From positions 35,705,011-35,769,010 of the forward strand of contig JABBOT010000001.1 of the NCBI GenBank assembly GCA_016165875.1: a stretch of DNA of 64,000 bases. The letters are read 5' to 3'. The translations under genes and the position numbers were made by a program. Below the pieces are notes generated by a model. The model did no database searches, had not been told where the DNA came from, and saw only the letters and a list, made by a program, of their open reading frames with translations. Below, piece by piece: positions 47,320-59,592 of the stretch; the first letter of the stretch is position 1; the number at the start of each line of letters is the position of its first letter. The stretch comes from Acanthopleura granulata. Taxonomy: Eukaryota > Mollusca > Polyplacophora > Chitonida > Chitonidae.

Positions 47320-48695
47320 AAAAGTGTAACAACACACCAATACAATATCTGACAATACACACATTTATTTTTCTACCAAAGTAAAGCTTTTAACAAATAA
47401 ACTCACATGCATTGCAGCATCACGTCTGTCATAAATAGTTAAAACATTCGGCGAAACGAATAGCCATCGCGGTTTTATGTACCGTGCGACTTTACAAGCG
47501 CAACAAAACAAACTCTCTTCCTAGACAATCAAAAACTCGTAACTATTTTCATTATGTCTTTTAATACCCGAGTAATAAAAGAAATTTATCTGTTTTCATT
47601 TGCAATCCGTCCCCTAGTCCTCAAAGGAATTGCATTTGTAGATCCATTAGGTATGAGCTAATGTAATGATGATGATTTCTCTTGGAAAACATAACTGTTA
47701 TAACGGGCTCTTCAAAGTGATTTCCGTAATTAATGGAGTGCTCTGTATGATATGATGTTACTTGAATATGGTGTTTTTATATGTAACTCTGTCAATCGGT
47801 GGTGTTGTGAACACTCCCATTCTGTGACTTGAATATAGGCATCTTTGCGCTCAGCCATTGTCCGGAAAACCACGAGCCACGATGGTGGTTTTGTCAGTGT
47901 AAACTCCCATTCAGATCTGACAGTGAGAAATCAAAAAGGACCTCGCCGTGAAAACCAAATTCAACCACAAATATCTCCCGTAACAGCTGTTTTGGGTGGA
48001 CAATTTACGGTAAGCGTTGATTTTGAAGATCAAATCTTCCCTGTGGGGTGGGGTGGATGGGGATAATCGTTAATAAGGGAAAAGGCTGAAACTGTATCTC
48101 TTTGCATTGTTAAGCTCTTAGGTTGAGTTGAGCGTCACATGAACACTGTGACAGCAAACTGCGCATTGCGATAGATTGTAAAATGAACAATGCCCAACGC
48201 GTTTAATGGTGATTAAACTTCAAACAAGGGTGTTAAATAGATATACACACATATTTAAGTATTAAACATTAGTGTCTAAAACAAGTATGTAGACCCATAC
48301 CATAATGCTATAATTCCCAAGTGTTTAATATCTTATGCATAAAACTGTAAGCTAAACATCGAAATTTACTGTGCGCGAACTGTTTGCCGGACTCAACATT
48401 TCTGAGACTTAGTTTTCTTGATCTTCCGTGCAAAGTAATTCCTCGTTCATTTGCAAAACCCCGTTGTGCAAAAGGGAGGCACTTGATGCGCCCCTAGAAA
48501 GGCCACCGTAGACAGTTTTGTTTCCGCTGTTCTCCGCTTCAAATTGCCGGTGAGCCACACATCCAGAAACACTGTAAAGACAATAACGCCTTCCCTCCCA
48601 CGGCTTCACCACAAGCACGACGTAATGTTACCTGCGTCAATACCTATGACAGATACAGCCTTTAGTAATTCGAGATTGTAATAAGATTTCGTAAA
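47320..48695 (+). repeat. Long repeat unit F2
   Basis: Starts AACAACACACCAATACAATA, which recurs at the start of F3 (ACAACACACCAATACAATAT), so F2 and F3 are head to tail. It carries the shared middle (GGGGATAATCGTTAATAAGG, TGTGCAAAAGGGAGGCACTT, CACCACAAGCACGACGTAAT) but ends at AATAAGATTTCGT, before the module that F1 and F3 share. Its own start also contains a partial internal repeat (47197-47310 against 47363-47477). Confidence 0.8.
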
Positions 48696-50650
48696 AACGT
48701 GCGACAACACACCAATACAATATATGATAACACGCATATTTAATTTTCTGGCAAAGTATAGCTTTTAAACAGTTAAACGTATATGCAATGCAGTATAAAG
48801 TCTGTCATAAATAGGTAAAACATTCGCCGAAACAAAAAGCAATATCACTTTTATATAGTACGACTTTATAAGTGCGTCATACATTTTCTACAAACTCACT
48901 GGCAGGACAACCAAAAGCCTGTAACCATTCACATCAAGGTATGTATTTTAACACCTGCGCAATAAAAGCAATTTATCTGCTTTCATTTGCAATCCACCCC
49001 TAGTCCTCAAAGCAATTGTTGATCCTTTTGGTATGATTATATGCATTCATGTTGATTTCTGTTTTAAAACATTACTGTTATAACATGCTCTTCAAAGCGA
49101 TCCTTTCCGCTATTAATGTGATGTTTGTTTAATATGGCGTTTTTATGCCTAGCGATGTCGATCGATGGTGTTGTGAACATGGCCCATTTGTGGCAGGAAT
49201 ATAGACATCCTTGTGCTGAGCCAGTGTCCGGAAAACGACGAGCCACAGTGGTGGTTACGACAGTGTAAACTCCCACCCAGAAATGAGAGTGAGAAATCCA
49301 AAAGTATCACGCCATCCGTGAAAATCAAATTCAACCAAATGTATCTCCCGTTACAGCTGTCTTGGGCGGATAATTTGCCATAAGTGTTGACTTTGATGAT
49401 CAAAGCTTCCCTGTGGGTGGGGTAGATGGGTGATAATTGCTTAAAAGGGACTAGGCTGAAATAGAAACTCTCTGCAATGTTTAGCCTTGAGCTGGAAGTA
49501 AGCGCTCCCGGACAGTCCGTTGAACAATGTCAGAACAAATGGCCTTTTGTAATACGAGCTGTTTTCCGGACTCATTACATTTCTGTGCCCAGTTTTCCTG
49601 ATCTTCCGTGCAAAGTGATTCCTCGGAACCCCTTTGTGCAAATGAGAGCCCCTTGATGCGTATCTAGAACGACCACCACAGACATTTTTGTCTCCGCTGG
49701 TCTCCGTTTCAAATTACCGGTGAGCCACACATTCAGAAACACTGTATACACAACAATGCCTCCCCTCTCATGGCTTCGCGCCACTACTCACCAGAAGCAC
49801 GACGTAATGTTACCTGCGTCAATGCTGATAACAGATACTGCCTCTAGTAATCCGATATTGTAATAAGATTTCAAACAGGAGGATTATGACTAATCATACC
49901 TGCCTGTAAGGACGTAACATAATTATGACAATACGGATTTCGGGAGATGTGCGCAGATATTTTTTCTGGAAAACCGATGAGTGATATTACGTTTCAGCCA
50001 ACTAGAGCAAAATGGCCACACCGGCTATTTTCTCTCAGAAATACTTGATGTGTCAGGCATCAGAGTCCCACTACCTACTCTGTAATCTTTCAAACTTAAC
50101 ATTTGGTAGTTTTTAAACGTGTTAAGGAGAAAAAAAACACGAATTCCCAGAAGTGAACGGATATTTGTCAAAGTTGAGACATATGAGGGGTCAATGTTGC
50201 CATTAAAAATAGAGGGATGTGTGCTATTCTAAGATAAAGAATGCCAAAAACTAAAGAATAATTTGTCTTTCTTTGATCGTTTTTGTGTTCTTTCATTTTT
50301 CTTTTTTGGAAACCATTTTAAGCAGAGGAAATTGGATGTTAGCCTATGAGCTATTTTTTTTCTAAAGAAAGCCTTTTCTTCCAATTTACCTTGAAATCTA
50401 TCTTCCAATACGCCTGGAGAATATTTCGGCTCTGTTAAATTCTATTTTCCCCTCGTTGAACATTTGTATTAAAATGCGTGGGTGGAACATGACGTGGCCT
50501 CTCGAATGCCTGTAGATTAAGAAAGGAATAGGTTCGTATCCAAGGAAGTAATAAACATTTGGAATACGACCGGAACAAAAAGAATATAGATATTAATTAT
50601 AACGATTTCTCATCTTAATGAAACCTCACCTGAAACTTGCAATTGGTCAG
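48696..50650 (+). repeat. Long repeat unit F3
   Basis: Begins CGACAACACACCAATACAAT and runs through the shared middle to the downstream module also found in F1 (CAGATATTTTTTCTGGAAAA, CCGATGAGTGATATTACGTT, GCCTGGAGAATATTTCGGCT). It stops at a SINE tail at 50652. Small minus-strand frames shared with F1 and F2 are shifted between copies and are not supported as genes. Confidence 0.8.
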
Positions 50651-50651
50651 C

Positions 50652-50689
50652 TACATAAATAAAACACCAATCAAATAAATAAATAAATA
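50652..50689 (+). mobile_element. SINE-1 tail remnant
   Basis: AAAACACCAATCAAATAAAT plus further AAAT units. Only the extreme 3' end of SINE-1 remains. It marks the right edge of unit F3. Confidence 0.8.
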
Positions 50690-53600
50690 TAGGCCTTCTG
50701 CTCAGTGAAAGAGGAAAGCAATGGGAGTTTTAATGGCCTTTACAGAAGATACTTAATTGCCAATTGTCATAAATATTAGCAGGGTTTTAGACGGAGCATG
50801 TTTTTACCTACACAATGTAAGACAGGTTGACGTATGTTAAGCCAGTGTAGATTCCGAAATGTAGTAATATTTAGAAACACTCATCTTTAACTCGGCTCTT
50901 TTTACCTCTGCTGCATTTCTGCCCTGGGCTAGATTCCCTCCAAGTTTCATTTACCACGCATGACCAGATGTGACAAATCCATCTGCCACTTTGCATAGGG
51001 GCAAGTAGTAGAGATAATTCAAGTGTAATAACTGACAGACAGTTCTAAATTTAGACGCTGGGGCATGCGTAATGAACACATGAAATCCATGACTGTTTCT
51101 TTTTTCTGTGACTATTTCTTTTTCCCGTGACTGCTTTTTTTTCTTACCGCCCACTCGAGACTTTCGCTTTCCACATACATATATACGCTCTCGTTGTTCT
51201 ATGACTGAACAGAACGCAAAACAAACGGACAGGAAGGTTCTCACACGAGACATACATGCCTAAGTGTTCCGTGTATTGATTCTACTGACAGGATTGTGTT
51301 TATAAATCGTGATGTGATATCTAGTGTAGTGAAGTATAGCTAGATCAGTGAGAGTGGCACGGAATATATATTATTCGGATGCTGCAGACCCGTCATTGTA
51401 GCAAACCGAGAGAGTTGCCAGATAAGTCTACTGTCAATCTCCAACCTATATACAGCCGTCAGAATCCATCCACGGAAATAACACCCCAGATCCGGGTTCA
51501 GACGTAGAAATCTGTTTAACTCTCACTTATCCTAACTAGTGGGGACCGTTTTACTTTTGTTTCAGACTTACTTTCAGTGATGTCAGGCTTGTGTCAGGAA
51601 GTAAATACTTTTAAAATATGAGCCTGTCGATATTTTGTCCCTAGATAATCTTCGCTCAGCCTGTTCCTTGACAGCGAGGAGAGCTGACCTCTCCAAACGT
51701 CACCCAAGGGGGCCTATGTTTAATGGAAAAAGCCTTGGGCAAAACGATGTATTTTTTGGCGTGCATCTGTCAACTCATCGGAGACATTCCCTTCAAAAGC
51801 ACTTAATTATTTATGGAGAGTGATATCATATGAACAATGTTACAATGCAACAAAGGTCATCCAAGAACAGTATCCTGCCCACAGTAGTACTTTAAATGAG
51901 GAACAAATCCATCTGGCGTTGTCGGACTTCACCCGGTATGGAACTAAGGCCGTAGGCAGTCATTGTACTATACCTCGACGCGTTACGACCATACTTGGTA
52001 TCGGAAATAATACGTAGTGGATTACTGTATTGCCTCAGAACCACGAAATTGTCTTAGCCTTAGGTCAGACTTATCCTAAACTTGTGCCATTATTCCTGAA
52101 CCTAGAAAGTCGAATACAAAGTATTAAAATAAAATCCATAAGATAAATCACAACTGTAGCGCTGTAAACTGTTTTGAAGTTAATTGGTTTTATTTAGGCA
52201 ACTTAACCGACATTCATATACCAGTCGTCAACTAAAATGGTCCTTCCGGGTCAATAACCGCAAGACCAGTTTCCAAAAACGACAAATAACACAAACACCC
52301 AAGGAACTAAGAATATATAAGTATATAATTAGGACGGATTCATGGACAGAGAAGCAGTCAACAGTTTCGAATGACGAAACAAGTTATGAATGCTCCAGGC
52401 GGATGAGTAAAATCAGTGTCCAAATCGTGTACCATTTTAGTGTATGTGGTGTCGATAATAACTCCATTGCGCTTTGATTGCATCTGTTAATATATTCAAC
52501 GCAGCGATCATACTCAACACAATGAACATACGGCCCCTATCTCCGGGTTAAGTGGAATTAGACACAATTATAATTGTAAGTCCCAGAGATTCTGAATATT
52601 CTAAACATTCATATTTTTCATATTTCAAAAACCGTGGTGCACTTTCATATTGCCCCTCCCCCCCCCTTCAGAAGCAAGGATAATTTTCTCAAAACTTCCG
52701 AGGAATCTCTTTCCCAGTTACCCAAAGTAAACTAAAAAGTATTCCTGCATCGGGACAGTTGGTATTTCCCCATGAAGCTGTTTGATCTAGATAATTAACA
52801 TGGCCGAAAATTAGAGAGGCTTCTTTCAACGAAAACCCGAAATTACAATTCAACCCGATTGGCTGAAGGGTTGATCTGATTGGCAATTCTTTCACAGAGG
52901 AATTCTTCAACGGAATTCGAAAAACAAAAATGAATTCTGAGAAGGTAAATTAAAGTATTCTTGAACTTTCTCAATCGCGATTTGAAAACCGAATGCTTTG
53001 GTGAATAACTTCACAATACGTTTTTAAAATGAAATCCCAGATGGAATTACGTTATGTCAATACAAAGAACAATATGCTTCAAAAGAAGATCTATAAATAA
53101 ACACAATAAAGCTCCTAGAACGGTTCTAATTTTCCGAAATTGAGTTCTTGTCGTGTTTAAATCCAAAAGTCTCACTGACTATGATGAAATTCTGGAAAAT
53201 CCTCTGCAGTATGTGGGTGTGTAACCAACACTACATCAAATTAGCACAAACTTTTATTATACCTAACCAAATGCAGCAGTCAAAGGATGATCCTCTTGAA
53301 GAAATAAATGACTCAGTATGCTGTCGCTGAATTAAAAAGATTGTCTCATTATACTTAAAGAAGGTCCCTGGAGCTAATCGAGGAAAACCCAATAAGTGCT
53401 GGAATTATTTTTGGTCTCTAAACGGGCTCTGTGGGATTAATTTGTGCCTCCCATGCTTCGTTTTTCTCCAATGCTCACTGCAAAGAACTGAAGAAGATGG
53501 TTGGCGGCCAGACCTTACTTGCACGAAATCCTCTTAGCGTTACCAGCACGTAACTCTCATGCCCTGGAAAAGATAATTGACATATACGTTGTTCCCAGCG

Positions 53601-54180
53601 CCAGTCGCCAGAATCTCGTCATTACTGTTAACCGCTAGTTATAATAACGAGGAAACAAATCAACCAGAAAAATTCATATGTTAACAAAGTATCTGCTGAA
53701 TCAGTCTGAGGATCAAAGCCAGTATAACCAGAATGAAGCGATCGATACAACGATTGACTTGCATTAAATTTGTGAATCATATGATTTTAATATGAAACTG
53801 TCAACACATTCGTTACTTGGTCACGTATATAACCATATCATCAATCGGAAATCAATACACCAATAGATCGATTCCACAGGCCGGATATAGCCGGGAGCGG
53901 CTAATCCATACACTTTGAGTGATAACACGGCGTTAGACTGTCTACAGGAGCTCACAAGTGAGACCCTTTCCTTAGCGTCGTAACACGGTGCAAACGATCA
54001 ATAGCTTATTTTGTGATGGTAATTGTAAGATGGATCGAGTATGAAATTATTGACACAGCTCGAGGAGCAGAAAACACAAATGCTCCGCCAGGCGGGACAA
54101 AAGGCGGACCAACAGACCAAGGGCTTAGAATCCGGTATATGTGCCGCACTCTGTTAGTGTAGGGACCACTACTATGTACA
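50690..54180. other. No gene recognised
   Basis: Short frames only. A CCCCTCCCCCCCCCC tract lies near 52660. A pyrimidine-rich stretch near 51110 produces a charged artefact frame on the minus strand. Confidence 0.45.
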
Positions 54181-54184
54181 CGCA

Positions 54185-54310
54185 TTGATTTCCTATTTGA
54201 TCAAACGGAAATGATGTTTGCCGACGTGTCTGCGCATGTATAGACCAACTGCAAGCTCCACCCTTCCTCATTTCCGGTTTGGACCGGAAATGGCTGTTAT
54301 ATACGTTTTC
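54185..54310 (+). repeat. Dispersed repeat copy (partner at 33190-33330)
   Basis: TTTGATCAAACGGAAATG, TCTGCGCATGTATAGACC and a hairpin CATTTCCGGTTTGGACCGGA AATG (10-bp stem, 4-base loop), in the same order as the partner. Family unknown. Confidence 0.6.
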
Positions 54311-55530
54311 GCCGCAAATTATCAACGCTTTTTACTTGTTACCGGTGAAATGTGTTCGTCAATTCGGCGTACTTTTCAACGAAGGGGCCTATCTATTATG
54401 GTGGACTGGAGAATGTATGGCTTTCTCGAGCTAGTCAATCTTCAGCGCCGCGGCCGGGAAGCGTTTGTTGACACTGTCGCGTGTCATTTCACGGGTTTCC
54501 CACCCCGTAATGTTGTTTGCCGATTGTGACTTGTATGGCTGAATTGCGCGAGGAATGTATGGAAGGTCTTACGGACCAACGTTAAGACAACACTGAAATG
54601 AAAACTAGGGCAGCAAACCAAATCTTGAAAGTTTTCGCTCATCACATGAACATGTCCATTGCCCGCTCTCGATGTTTTATCGAAACCCTCGTTTTGTTCC
54701 AACAATCTCACACTATACACATAAAAAACAGAGGATTACAGAAGCTATAATATTTATTGATTGATGGAAAAGTGGCAATGGGGGATAGCTTTAGTGTCAT
54801 GAGACAGTTTAAAGTTCAGATGCGCATATTCCTCCGTTTTAACTCTGGAATATTCATGCTCGAAGCATGCAATGCCGGAAAAGAAAACTGTAGAAACCTT
54901 TCAGTGTGAAAGCTTTACAATGAAACGTTATTTCTTTTAAGTCACGGGCAGAAAGATGTGTTTTCGTTTGCCTTTGTTCCATAAACAGGTGACACGCCTT
55001 TCATTGTTTCAAGAAGAAACTGAATTAAGTAAATTATACTAATATTGTTGTTGAAAGAATTCTCAGGTTAGGAACTAAAATAATATATATACGGGTTAGT
55101 GAATCAACAGACAGTGAGTTGTTTAATCCATATTTTAAGACCGAGAAAAGCCTTCATTCACGTAAAACACTGCTATCTTTATTGTATTAATAATGATAAT
55201 GATTTCAGGCAGCCCAAAATTATGGTCGTATTTTTCCACCTGCAAATTATACGCATATTATAATGGATTGTGCTGGAAGTTGTGATGAACCGTTTATTTC
55301 ACATGTACCAACACCCGACTTTCTGCAATTGAAACCTGCTTCTACCGGTGATTGCCATTTGGGAAATTGCGAGAAATTTATGCCAATAACTCAAAAACTT
55401 TTGGTTTGTTCATGCAATCTTCATAACAAACGTCAATATACTGGCAATACAGGCTTTAAATAATTTAGTTATTGGTTTTTTGTTATGCCCGATGAATACT
55501 CCAGATTGTTGCATTGTACAGTACGTACGC
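54311..55530. other. No gene recognised
   Basis: A 103-codon plus-strand frame (54218-54529) starts inside the repeat above and has no recognisable domain. Nothing else noted. Confidence 0.4.
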
Positions 55531-55534
55531 GTTT

Positions 55535-55705
55535 GGATTCATGGATGCAGAAAACCGGGAGAAACATCGACATCTTCATTTTCCCTGATAAAGCCAACTG
55601 ATGCCAAGCAGAGGTCGAGCCAACACAAACCGGGCTCGAACTCACGACCTCCACCACTGTCCATGAGTTTTCACCGAATAGTCTGACTGCTTCGGCTAGT
55701 GAGGA
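55535..55705 (-). mobile_element. Possible tRNA-headed SINE, fourth type
   Basis: On the minus strand, GGTCCTCACTAGCCGAAGCA leads to a box B-like GTGAGTTCGAGCCCGG about 50 bases later. A body with GGCATCAGTTGGCTTTATCA and CCCGGTTTTCTGCATCC follows. The style is like SINE-1 but the sequence differs. No tail or target-site duplication was identified. Confidence 0.45.
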
Positions 55706-55947
55706 CCGGAAAAACATACCTCGAAATAGGGAGGATACTAAGCGTCAGCAGAAACTTTCTTGGACATTGATGTAGCGGGATCGAACACAGTTTCCGTTGT
55801 TTCAAACGGGTGTATTAAGTACCCAGTGAAATGAGATGGGTTTTTTTCGGGGATAAATACGGCGTCCAAGACACGGAAAGCTGATCACCTATCCTTGCGT
55901 ATATAGCCTTATTAAATAACCATAACAGGGCCAGATTGTCTTTCCTT

Positions 55948-56145
55948 CCACTCTGGTCATGTCGTCTTTAGTCAGGTGCATTACTTTCGCTTGGGCCCTG
56001 TTGTCTAATGCGCTGCATTGCTTTCACTTGGGTCATGCATGTTGTCTTTAGTGCTTTCATTTTGTCCATATGGTCTTTGCTTTCACTGGGATCATGACGT
56101 CTTCAGATAAGTGATTTGCTGTCATTTTAGCTCTGTTGTCTCACG
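55948..56145. repeat. Degenerate tandem repeat, about 26-39 bp unit
   Basis: Six or so units resembling TTTCACTTGGGTCATG, TTGTCTTTAGTGC. Starts are near 55948, 55986, 56022, 56055, 56083 and 56120. Unit length and sequence vary. Confidence 0.7.
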
Positions 56146-56149
56146 CTTA

Positions 56150-58914
56150 ATCCAGTGAATACCAAACGTAAGATGTCAAATCGATTATTTTTGGTTCAGG
56201 TATATTTGATTATAACTTTATCAGTAGTGGTGAGACCTGAAGTGTGACACTTAATCCACAGGAGATGATGTACACTATATGTGGGACCTTCCAGTCGTAA
56301 GTACGTGCTCGGATTACTCTCACTGGAAGCTAACTTAGTGTCAACCGCTTACACCTGCAGCTATCGAAATTTTTCGACAGGTTGGTCGATTTTAATAGAA
56401 CAGTTGTTCTCGACCTACTCCAATAAATTACCTAATGGATATCCGGCTTATGTCAGTGGCATAATTGGTATGAAAATACTATATGTATGGAGTGCCCGAC
56501 CTGTGTGCTATTATAAATTTCTTTCACTGTCTGAAAGAGTTCCTTCCTGGACCCGCCTTGAATGCTGTCCACCATCAACTGTTCAGGCCTATACTCTGAT
56601 AGAGAAAGAAATTTTTTCCAGGTGTGTATCGCTTTTCCAGCATTGGTATGAATAGATTACAGGCACAACATGGTGAATTAATATCGGAAATTGCTCTTAA
56701 GTGGATTTTAAAGGGCAGTTCTAATTGCCTGTGGGTGCCATCCGGTTTTTGTTTCAGTGGTTTATAGGTTCCCTTGTGACACACTTCGTCGTGCCCAAGA
56801 GTAATAAAATAATGCATTTTCCTCATATTAATGGGAATGGTTTTGCTTGGAAATATTGCAAATACTCGTCTTCCTATATGATTACGGCGTGTGTGCCGTG
56901 CATCAGAGTGATTATCCGGTAGCATATACTAATGGGGTTGAGTGGCGAGAGAAAATCACCTAATGGTCCATGTAATTGATTATTAAACAGGACACCACAG
57001 CTATGCCATACGGAGAAAACTATTAGATTTCTAATGTGGATGCAAGCCTTTATAATTGTGTAAATAGCTAAATGTTCCCGGGGTAATGAAAGAGAGATAT
57101 TGCATTCATGAACTATACATGGGCTTTATTTGAAATCTCTTTATTCAATAATATGTTACATGCACCATTAAACGGTTGAATTGTATGATTTTGGTCTTTA
57201 TGAAAGATAAACTTTGTAAACCAAACGATAGTATATCGCCCGATTTTCCGCCCAACGTTGACGTGATGAATTCGGTTTACTAGTAACAACGTTTTACTGC
57301 TTTAAAACAATTTTAATCTAGCCCTGTTGGTCTCGATACATCTATGATTGGATTAAGCCCTGTCATTAAAGATGAGCGTTAGAAACAGCAGTCTTTTACC
57401 CCGTGTTATGCCTGCGTTTCCGTTTACGTAAATACTCTGCCACTTATCTAAAATTTGTGACAAACTCGGTACAATGTTACCTTTGCCAACAGCCTTCAAA
57501 CCAGTTACATTTGATTCCAAACAACAACTTGTGCTATCAGGACAAGTCAACAGAGTTATTTCAAAATTGGTTAAAATTGTTTCTGTTAGCTTTAAACTTT
57601 TGTTTATGCGAAGTATTGATGCACCGCCGTCTACATGTGTAATCAGTCACCAAACATGAGCAGCATACATGCATATGGCATATTGTAACATCTTGTCCAC
57701 TACATAATCTTTTCAAGAGACGATCGATATATTACCATTGCCACAGTCATTTCAGGCAAAAAGTTCTGATGCAGTTAAAACCTGACACTGGCCTCTTTTA
57801 ACTGATAAAATGCTGAATATATTCTACATGAGTTTAGCCCACACAATTCAGAACTACATGTTTTGGGATTGATTAACTGATTATTTTGATCAGTCGATGA
57901 ATTGATTGATCCATTGATTAACTGATTGATTATTAAATTGGCTATTTTAATGAAAGACTAACTGACTGAAGGACTGACAGATTTCCAGTGATAAACGGCG
58001 CTGACTCCAAGAAATACGCTTCTCATGCACAAAGCCAAATTAGACCGAAGCGCTATACTCTCTACACAACTGCCGTGTAAAAGGAATGAGTCTGACAAGT
58101 CCCTTATAAGATTCCAGCAGGGACAAGTAGCTACACAGGTTCATTTGGAAAGCAACGAAATTCCAGCCGAACATTTGGCTTTTAGGAAAACCGTTATATT
58201 GGTAGGAAAATTTCTGGTCTGGGCACCTGAACTATCCCATTATCGGCAAGTAGGTCGTAGGGAGACCTCGATAGATTGATCGTCAGTCAATAAAAGTGGA
58301 GCCGTCAAGAACTTCACCAGTGGAAATGAAACTGCCTCCGGTCACAGACGCGAAATCGTTACTGAAATATTTTGCCGGCGTGTTTAGTTGTAACCGGTTG
58401 TGTTAAAGTAAAGTTGTTTTTTTTTTTCTCTCCTCGCGTTTCTTTCAGTTTTGGTAGTTAACACAGACTTGGGTGAATCCAGCGGGAGACGAAGGGTAAT
58501 TGTAGCGGTCATGTTGTGAAAATCAAGCCTGGCTGTAACCCGCGGAAGTGATCCCTTGGGAGAGGCCTGCCTATCAAACATAGACTGGCGAGCCTAGCCC
58601 ATGTACAACACACCGACCCCTATACATCCGCGGAAACAAATAGATGCCAGGAAACGTTTTTACGAAGCCACTGTTTATTTTCCTTGTGTACGGCGCAAAT
58701 GGTGCGAGGGCTATTAAGGGTTCAAACTCCCTAAGCCTGAAAAAAATCAACAAGTTTGTGTGTTTTATCGGGAATTTGGTAGTTAAATTACCAAGCGGAG
58801 ACAGCCGGGTTTATTACTCTTTTCTCGTTCCTTCTGTTTTCCACCACAGCTGTGCTGTGTATGTAGTTCTAGCTCATCAATAGTCTACCAATAATCGTAT
58901 ACTATTGTCTCCTT
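56150..58914. other. No gene recognised
   Basis: Contains a 124-codon plus-strand frame (56281-56655, starting at GTG rather than ATG) without a known domain. There is a GATTGATTAACTGATT-rich stretch near 57865-57970 and a poly-T at about 58416. Two opposite-strand frames near 56575-56925 overlap and cannot both be real. Confidence 0.45.
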
Positions 58915-58935
58915 GTTTTTCCCTCTCTCTTCCAG

Positions 58936-59370
58936 AAGGGTTCCCTGTACAAGGAGAGGCGCGTGGGTGAGAGTGTCAGACCAGTATAAGTGTAACTCTC
59001 TCATCGCCGTAACATTCCCACGGTGGATCTGCAGGAATTAGCGGAGCTTCAAGGATGCGCCGAAAGTCTTCGTGCATTATAGCCTGCAGGACAAGTCCTT
59101 GATGATTCCCTACACACTAGCACGCACAAAAAGTACGGAGGATAAACCAGGAATTTTGCCCTCTGTCAGAGAAAGAGAATAATTTGTTCAGGGATGACTT
59201 AGAACAGGTCAGTGGCACAGCACTTCGATTCAAAGTCTTGGAATATCCTTGTGAGGATTTCTCCGGCGTTACAGCGGATATGCCTCTATTGGCCTAGGAA
59301 ATTCCGCCGTGTAGGAATACCACGTCTTTTATCGCTGGCTTAGAAAGAGGAAACGGAATGCCTGGGTAAG
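58936..59370 (+). other. Probable 5' untranslated part of the GABA-B-like gene
   Basis: Preceded by CCCTCTCTCTTCCAG (58921-58935), a very good splice acceptor, so this exon may begin at 58936. A nearer acceptor-like TTTATCGCTGGCTTAG ends at 59342 and is the alternative. Several upstream ATGs are present. One at 59051 opens a frame of about 15 codons, and another at 59359 reads ATGCCTGGGTAA just before the main start. Upstream frames of this kind commonly lower translation of the main frame. Confidence 0.45.
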
Positions 59371-59592
59371 ATGGAGATAGTACAACAGTTTATTCGACTC
59401 GTTGTTCTATTCAATTGTGGAGTGCGTCTTGTAACACCCAAACGTGAAATAAACATCATTGGGTTCTTTCCTACTAGTGAAGGCAACATTGGTAAAGGTG
59501 TGATACCAGCTGTGGATTTGGCCGTGGCAATGGTCAACAACAGTACCTTATTGAAGGATTACGAGCTTAAGATGTATTTTAACGACAGTAAG
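59371..59592 (+). CDS. First coding exon of a GABA-B-like family-C GPCR (partial gene)
   Basis: Seventy-four codons from an ATG in good Kozak context (AAG ATG G). Residues 1-20 include a hydrophobic stretch (FIRLVVLFNCGV) fitting a signal peptide. Residues 27-74 fit the first strand and helix of the bilobed periplasmic-binding-protein-like extracellular domain. INIIGFFPTSEGNIGKGVIP followed by AVDLAVAMVN resembles GABA-B subunit 2-type sequence, and DYELKMYFNDSK resembles the DYELKLxxxDSK of GABA-B subunit 1. Sequons occur at the NNST run (56-59). The exon ends AAG|GTAGGTG in phase 0. The open frame continuing to 60126 is intron read-through, with composition unlike a receptor. GABA-B receptors bind GABA and signal through Gi/o at the plasma membrane. 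Subunit type and ligand here cannot be fixed from one exon. Later exons were not recognised before the window ends. Confidence 0.75.

Noticed and set aside
45381..49784. Related small minus-strand frames in the F repeats (45381-45578, 48409-48618, 49575-49784)
   Set aside because: Similarity follows from the duplicated DNA. Indels shift the frame between copies, so there is no sign of selection on a protein.
56281..56655. 124-codon plus-strand frame
   Set aside because: Begins at GTG, has no domain and no supporting signals.
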